From Brasenia schreberi (Eukaryota; Streptophyta; Magnoliopsida; Nymphaeales; Cabombaceae), in the NCBI GenBank assembly GCA_036023115.1, contig JAYKKT010000088.1, positions 1,915,001 to 1,979,000 of the forward strand: DNA of 64,000 nucleotides. Reading direction: 5' to 3'. The notes under the pieces were generated by a model that worked only from the letters and a program-made list of their open reading frames with translations, did no database searches and was not told the origin of the DNA. Shown here piece after piece: positions 58,227 through 64,000 of the stretch. Numbering within the stretch: the first letter of the stretch is position 1; every line of letters starts with the position of its first letter. A program made the translations under genes and the position numbers.

Positions 58227-59050
58227 GTATATATTCAATTAGATGATTAAATCTCTTCAAACATCTTTATCGTTTCACTGTGATGATGAATGGTGAAGAT
58301 TTTAAATGAAAAGGTAGAGTGTACGATTGTTCATTAAATGCAAGTATAGAGTGTATAATGATACATTTTATTTTTTAAACTCAAATCTCTACATTTGATC
58401 ACGGAAATCAAACGAATGGTGAAAATATAAAGAAGATTGGGTAGGATTAAACATGGACAAAGAGCGAGATAATGGTATACGCTCAATGATGAAGATTATT
58501 ACTTTTATGATTAAATCTCTTCAAAAGATTTTCATCATTTGATCACGACAATCAATGATGAAGATTTAAAATGAAAAATAAAGTATACTATTGAAATTAA
58601 ATGAGTATGTAAAATACAATGATATGCATTATTACTTTTTGAGATTCAAATTTCTATTGTTCATTGGAGGGATCAATAGTGGAGAAGTTTGACAAGGATT
58701 TACCATGGATGGAAACTGAACAAGAATCAATATAAATATATATATAGTGTATCATTAGTATAAAAGATATTTATAGCAATATTTTTCAATCATTGAGATG
58801 TTCATTACCAAATTATTCATGTACCCCTTCAATCATCCGCCGAACCTTCCTCATCTTCAGTCCACAACCACCGGAAACAAGGCGTCATTTTGGCAGTTTA
58901 GCGAGGATAGCTTCGTCAACATCGAAACCCCCTCATTCCTCCGCCATGCGAACGATCTCCCGTCTCGTGAAAGCGAAACCGTTGGAGGGTAATATCGTCA
59001 CAATAGTCAAAGTCTTTTCTCGTCCATTTCGAACTTCCTTGGGCAAGAGC
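57216..59050. other. GAGCTC-word repeat, microsatellite and fold-back sequence
   Basis: 57690-58085 is a GAGCTC-word block with partly inverted ends (agggttgaacggctcg and cgagcctttttgaccc). 58150-58227 is a TA-GA compound microsatellite. 58235-58700 is AT-rich fold-back sequence with two related arm sets. No gene is recognised. Confidence 0.5.
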
Positions 59051-59063
59051 CTTCTGTAATCGA

Positions 59064-59073
59064 TGACGTGGCA
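59064..59073 (+). promoter_or_regulatory. ACGT (G-box/ABRE-like) element upstream of the SDI1-like gene
   Basis: TGACGTGGCA lies about 120 bp before the start codon, in the promoter or leader. ACGT cores bind bZIP factors. Confidence 0.4.
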
Positions 59074-59191
59074 GAAAAGGAAAGGGCCGCTGACCCAACA
59101 GGGAGAACCTGGATGGCTTTCCGGCCTCATTCATCCTCCACAAGGATTTATTAAAGGGAGATGCCATTTTCCTTCTCGCGGGAGAGCGAAG

Positions 59192-60913
59192 ATGAACGTA
59201 GTCGCCGGAGGGATCTCGTCACCGAGAAAACCCGTCGCCAGACCGCCGAGTCCGACGGCCGGAGTTGGAAGGAAAGACCTTTTCCACGTTGTTCACAAGA
59301 TTCCGCAAGGCGATGGCCCCTACGTCCGCGCTAAGCATGTCCAGGTCGGTCGATTTTCTTCTCTTTTGAGAGACCGAAGTTTTGTGAATTCGTTCATTTT
59401 TCCGGTATAGGTTCCCCGTGCGAGGGTCCTGTTCAATGTTTGTCATATTCGTGTAGTTTCGATGAGTTTTGATGTAGATGAGCGTGATTCGAGTTTTTCT
59501 TGCGCTAGCTGGACGTTTCGTTTGAGTAATACGATGTATTTTATGCAATTGTCGAGTTTGGTTCGATACTTTTCAACCAATTCTTTTACAAATAGCCTTT
59601 ATTTTTGTGAATCCTTAGATTTCATTGCAGATTTGGTCTTTTACCTTTATATTGAACTTTTATTTTCTTGTTTTGGCCAAATCTTTCATAAAAGACTTCA
59701 GAAAATTTGGTTCCCTGTTGGGCCTGTTCAATTGTTTTCTCAGTTTTATTCAATAGAATTTCTGGCAAATTTCCTGCCTGGAATTAAACGGCCACTTCCG
59801 AAATCTTAGGGTCCAAGTCTCGTTCTTCTCACGCTTTGGTTGCTATTCGTCTCTTTATTTGTTAAATTGGGCCTGCATTGTTTGGAGTGTCTGCTGTATT
59901 TGTGTTTTTTTTTTTGCCTTGATTTTTGTGAAATAATTTCCCAAATTCTTACTCTTTCTCGTTTGTTTTGTAAATATTCGCATTTTACTATGACGGGTGT
60001 CTTTGGTGTCCAAAATCCAATTGGGATTTTTGATGACCAAATGGATCCCGTTTTAAAAATTTCCAGAAATCGGATACTGTTATGGACTTTCTCCGGGAAC
60101 TGATTCATGCGTAAATGACCAGATCTCGCCTCTATCTATATGCCAAATACCAGAGGTCCTTCAGGGCCGATTGTGATGGTTGATTTTAGATAGGATTGCT
60201 TTTCCTTAGGGTTTTCCTGTTCTTATTTCTTCCTAATCTAGATTATCTTCTCATTGTCTTGGAGAAGCACTCGAGTCGGCGTTATTTTATGGAGTATTTT
60301 ATGTATATGTCAAAGTTCTACAACCGAAGGTGGGAACTATACTATAAAAAGAGAAAAGATTATGAACATTACGTTTTGGTAAAGTGAACAAGACACAACG
60401 ATGTTTAAGAGGAAAGTTGCTAAGTTGCAATTGGAAAAGCACCAAGGTTGTTACGAAAAAGAAAGACGTAAGCCATACTCCTTGAAACTATATATATAAC
60501 CTAAAAGCATAATATTGCTTAAACATGTCTAAAGTTCTATCTTTAACATCAATAGTTGAGATTATGTAAAGTAATTGAAATATCCACTATTAATTTCAAA
60601 GATCAATAGTAGAGATGTTTAAGGATTCGGACATTATGCACCACCTCTCTCTCTCATTAATTTCAAAGTAGAAAAGATCAAAATGTTTAAGCATTGGACA
60701 TTATGCATTTAGCACCACTTCCCTCACTCACACCACAGTGTTAAGCATTTTTATTTATCTCAAAGGACATTAAATACCTTAAATCTATTTTATCATCTTA
60801 ATTATTGTATATTTGAGATGAACGATCGATGTGATAAAACAAAAATTATTTAATGTATATAATACATTAAATGCAAAGGTACAAGGATGGACATTTATCA
60901 TTACCCCTATCTC

Positions 60914-60986
<73 letters not shown>

Positions 60987-62329
60987 GGAGAGAAGCTACA
61001 TCCATCCATGTCTAAACATACATGATTGAGGTTGTCATAGATTAAGGGATTCCTTGTTTAGACTGGTGAAATCAATCGTATCAAGTGAAAATATTAAATC
61101 AAGGATGAGAACGAGATCCACTATGTGACTGTTTTAAACGTCAGAAACTCTGGTTGAATATGATGTGCTTCTAAATCTCTAGCAAATTTCTTTATCTGTA
61201 GTTGGTTGAGAGAGATCCAGATGCTGCAATTGTTTGGTTCTGGAAGGCCATCAATGCTGGGGACCGAGTGGACAGCGCTCTAAAAGACATGGCTGTTGTG
61301 ATGAAGCAGCAAGACCGAGCGGAGGAAGCCATTGAAGCGATTAAGTCGTTTAGGCATTTGTGCTCAAGGCAAGCTCAGGAGTCCCTTGACAATGTCCTCA
61401 TTGATCTCTACAAGGTAAAGAAGACAGCATTGGGATTTCGTCCGAACTGTAAAATACGGTGATCTGTCGAATAACCCGTTTGATCTGACATCTCTTGCTC
61501 AATAATTTTAACAGAAATGTGGAAGAGTGGATGAGCAGATAGAGTTGTTGAAGCAGAAACTTCGATTGATATACCAAGGTGAAGCCTTCAACGGTAGACC
61601 GACCAAAACAGCACGATCACATGGCAAAAAGTTTCAGGTCTCCATCAGACAGGAGACCTCTAGGGTGCTGGTAAATTTCTTGTGCTGTTTTAACTTTTCT
61701 TTCTTCGAACATTCAGAGTCTTTTGGAGATCCACAATTCAGAGGAGAGAGAATAAAGACTCGAATCAAGAGGGCTCGAAGGAAACAATAAATATTATCTT
61801 GTTTTCTTAAGTTAAATGCTAATATAGCACTAGATCATGTTCAATGGCACTGATGTAGAGTTTGTTTTCTACTAAGCTTATTATGGTATCTATTTTTTCA
61901 CAGGGTAATCTAGGGTGGGCATACATGCAGCAGATGAACTACTTAGCTGCAGAGATAGTGTACAGAAAGGCGCAGGTGATGGACCCGGATGCTAATAAGG
62001 CTTGCAACTTGAGCCTCTCCCTTATCAGGCAGGGAAGGTATGAGGAAGCTGTGGCCATTTTGGAAGATGTGAAGAGGGGAAGTTATGCGGGATCAGAAGA
62101 CGGCAAATCGATCATTCGCGCTGAAGAGTTGCTAAATGAAGTGAGAAGAATAGGAGGAGAGATTTACAGTGGAAGCCATGATCAGCAAGAAGAAGATGGG
62201 TTCGATCATCTGGAAGAGATTATCCTTGGTGGGTTGGACATGCAAACGCCCGAGTGGTTTCCGATGAGATGGAAGAGATTGCCCATCTTTGAAGAAATCA
62301 CACCACATAGAGATCAAGTGGCTTGTTAG
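59192..62329 (+). CDS. SULFUR DEFICIENCY-INDUCED/POLLENLESS3-like TPR protein
   Basis: Four exons, 59192-59344, 61202-61414, 61515-61670 and 61904-62329, all with GT-AG junctions, join to 948 nt (315 aa) without a stop. All exons are a multiple of three. Diagnostic segments are KDLFHVVHKIPQGDGPYVRA, ERDPDAAIVWFWKAINAGD, AEEAIEAIKSFRHLCSRQAQ, RLIYQGEAFNGRPTKTARS, GNLGWAYMQQMNYLAAEIVY and the terminal RLPIFEEITPHRDQVAC, matching the MS5/SDI family. Its TPR repeats (about residues 60-240) mediate protein contacts. In Arabidopsis SDI1/SDI2 are induced by sulfur starvation and repress glucosinolate synthesis through MYB28, and the longer POLLENLESS3 acts in male meiosis. At 315 aa this resembles SDI1 in length. 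Intron 1 is 1.86 kb and holds a 75-bp TA-GA microsatellite. The last exon's end is tandemly duplicated downstream. Confidence 0.92.
60916..60993. repeat. compound microsatellite (TA)n(GA)n in SDI1-like intron 1
   Basis: A TA array passes into an imperfect GA array. AT-rich fold-back sequence lies upstream (60490-60915). Confidence 0.93.
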
Positions 62330-62544
62330 ATTGTACATTAAATTGAGGTAGTCTTGTGGCCATGATCAGCAAGAAGAAGATGGGTTCGATTATCTGGAAG
62401 AGATTATCCTTGGTGGGTTGGACATGCAAACGCCCGAGTGGTTTCCGATGAGATCGAAGAGATTGCCCATCTTTGAAGAAATCACACCACATAGAGATCA
62501 AGTGGCTTGTTAGATTGTACATTAAATTGAGGTAGTCTTGTGCT
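62177..62544. repeat. 184-bp tandem duplication of the SDI1-like 3' end
   Basis: Copy 1 (62177-62360) contains the last 50 codons, the stop and the first part of the 3' UTR. Copy 2 (62361-62544) repeats it from catgatcagcaag to attgaggtagtcttgtg. Only two substitutions were noticed in about 175 bp (gatcatctgg/gattatctgg and agatggaag/agatcgaag), so it is recent. Copy 2 is downstream of the natural stop and would lie in the 3' UTR. Confidence 0.92.
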
Positions 62545-63215
62545 CATGGTGTGGATCCGGAAGGAGACTGTAAATACGTTTCTTGAATGCCTCCTTCCTG
62601 TACCAAACGGGTGGTGCTGTTACCGTCGACATCCCCGCCCCACGTAAAAAATGCCAGAAGTACAGAGTTGGGTGTGAAGACGGAAATTTATGTAGTTTTA
62701 CAGCGTCAAAGAATCCAGGTAACAGAATCCAAATCATGTTGGGACTTATTTGAAGGACTTGGCTTTACCAGAAACAGGTGGTGCTGGTAGGCTAGACAAA
62801 AGGTTTGTTGTTCAGCTTGGTTTCTGTACGAATGAGTCGAGTCAACGGGTTAAACTGTCTTGTTTGAATATATAGATAGAGCCATCCCCTTTCACGAGCC
62901 AAGTTGAGCTAAGTTGAGAAAGAGCTTCAAATAAATGCTTAGATGGCCTTCACCTCGTAAACTTTTTGCTCTCTCTCAGAATAGGCAAAGCGTCCACGGG
63001 AAGAGCTGTCATAAACTTCAATCTTATTTGAGGGAGCAAAATAACAATTCTGGCATCGTTTCAAGAATCTAAGAATCATACATATAAGACCATCATTTAA
63101 GAGACATCACTAATCACAATAAGGATTTGATACAGTCCTCCATCAATCTCTTGATTTCTCACTCTGAACTTAGAAATCGACGCGGACAATCGATTTCTCC
63201 CCACTAATTTTCTCT
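62545..63215. other. convergent intergenic region
   Basis: Contains the 3' UTRs of the SDI1-like gene (plus) and the membrane protein gene (minus). No further gene is seen. Confidence 0.5.
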
Positions 63216-63794
63216 CTAGACTTGGAAAGGCCACGGCCAGCCGTTCATCGAGTCCTGAACCTTAGCGCTCCGCCTCATCTCACTCTCTGAGACAGTAGCA
63301 GTATTCCTATCCACATAGGAATTATAGCGCATCACAAATGCCAATCCCAGCACCACCCACTCCAAGCAGAATATCATCACGCAGAGACCCCCCGCAAGCT
63401 TCAAGATCACCTCCCCGTCATCTTCCTTCACATAAGACTTCAGTGCCTGCAAGAAATCACCGGTTTGCGTGAAGATCAACACCGAAACCGAGCCCTCGAA
63501 GATCGCCGTGAGCACGGTGGAGACCATGTGGAACGTGTACCACCTCGTGTGCGAGGCGGCGCTGGTGGACGACGCGCAGCTGAACGCGGCGGCGATGATG
63601 GTGGAGATGTGCAGGAGGATGAGGAAGAAGCCGTAGAGCGACGGGAAGAGACGCAGCGAGAGTGTAAGAAAGATGCAACTAGAGGCGGCAGCGAGTAAAA
63701 CGTAGTTGATCAGGAGGAAGATTTTGTGAACTCTGTGAGTGGACTGTGAATCATTGGGGTTGGCGGCGGTGATTGGCAGCGGTCCGAGGCCCAT
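63216..63794 (-). CDS. four-helix plant membrane protein of unknown function
   Basis: Intronless frame of 192 aa from the ATG at 63794, beginning MGLGPLPITAANPNDS. Four hydrophobic segments lie at about residues 26-47, 53-73, 90-109 and 131-155, with conserved-looking stretches (HKIFLLINYVLL, ASSCIFLTLSLRLFPS, GGLCVMIFCLEWVVLGLAF) and a short polar C-terminus. I recognise it as a member of a small plant-specific integral membrane family that has no assigned function. The frame is open further upstream to an ATG at 63911 (39 extra residues). I prefer the inner start because it fits the family's N-terminus and leaves a normal leader. The gene is tail-to-tail with the SDI1-like gene. Confidence 0.85.
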   Translation of the reverse strand: MGLGPLPITAANPNDSQSTHRVHKIFLLINYVLLAAASSCIFLTLSLRLFPSLYGFFLILLHISTIIAAAFSCASSTSAASHTRWYTFHMVSTVLTAIFEGSVSVLIFTQTGDFLQALKSYVKEDDGEVILKLAGGLCVMIFCLEWVVLGLAFVMRYNSYVDRNTATVSESEMRRSAKVQDSMNGWPWPFQV

Positions 63795-64000
63795 TCTTCT
63801 CGCTGGAATCTGGTAATTCTCTGAGTTTGTGATGTTGGGTGAGAAGGGAAATGAGACTAGGATGGACCAGAAGCAGAGCGGAAGATGATCGGAGATGTCC
63901 TTTTCCGGCAACAGAGACAGAGATTCGATTGTTAGTGGACGGAAGAGAAGCGAGAAGAAATTTAAGGAGGGGCGGGAGAAAGGTCGTTTTGGAGACGTTG
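63795..64000 (-). promoter_or_regulatory. leader/promoter side of the membrane protein gene
   Basis: Less AT-rich sequence directly upstream of the minus-strand start. No TATA box was picked out with confidence. The window ends here. Confidence 0.3.

Noticed and set aside
63216..63911. The longer 231-residue start for the membrane protein
   Set aside because: The extra 39 residues are low in conservation signals, and the MGLGPLP start matches the family N-terminus as I know it.

Overview
This is 64 kb of nuclear DNA from a flowering plant, probably not a grass. The evidence is spliced genes with GT-AG introns and plant-specific families (a sulfur-deficiency-induced/POLLENLESS3-like TPR protein, an Alba protein with an RGG tail, a glycine-rich cell-wall protein, defensin-like peptides), plus RTE-clade LINEs with GTT-rich tails, tRNA-derived SINEs and many MITEs. 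The species cannot be named from the sequence. Gene density is low and most of the window is AT-rich repeat.

Layout. 1-14 kb is repeat-dominated: an intact SINE (553-699), an orphan promoter-like CpG-rich patch (about 950-1060), MITEs, a 5'-inverted RTE LINE fragment (7285-7820), a 450-bp TA-rich minisatellite and a LEA-like terminal exon (11230-11447, minus). 14.1-16.2 kb carries a four-exon DeSI/PPPDE desumoylating isopeptidase gene (minus) whose reading frame is broken by one in-frame TAG. 18.2-31 kb is LINE, MITE and microsatellite, with a few orphan exon-like ORFs. 31.2-32.7 kb is an intact intronless glycine-rich secreted protein gene. 35.8-38.2 kb is a three-exon SLC35F/EamA transporter, converging 177 bp away on a two-exon defensin-like peptide gene (38402-39474, minus). 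A decayed second defensin-like gene lies near 44.1 kb. 46.6-49.1 kb is a degenerate RTE LINE. 53.2-54.7 kb is an Alba-family gene that lacks its N-terminal exon, has one in-frame TGA and carries a MITE in its last intron. 59.2-62.3 kb is an intact four-exon SDI1-like TPR gene with a 184-bp tandem duplication of its 3' end, and 63.2-63.8 kb is an intronless four-helix membrane protein (minus).

The genes do not form a pathway. The mobile fraction is what ties the window together. Two hAT-like MITE families leave 8-bp target duplications and have interiors built from repeated short words (GGTTC/GAACC or ACCCG/CGGGT). A third word-rich family (GAGCTC) has no resolved ends. A fold-back family sits inside TA dinucleotide arrays. 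A tRNA-derived SINE has one copy with a clear target duplication, and a second SINE-like family is present. RTE LINEs show twin-priming and nesting. More than 30 long TA/GA/CA arrays and at least six local tandem duplications of 70-184 bp show that slippage and short duplication are very active here.

Exon coordinates were derived by hand from splice sites and reading frames. Repeat boundaries are exact only where a target duplication is quoted.
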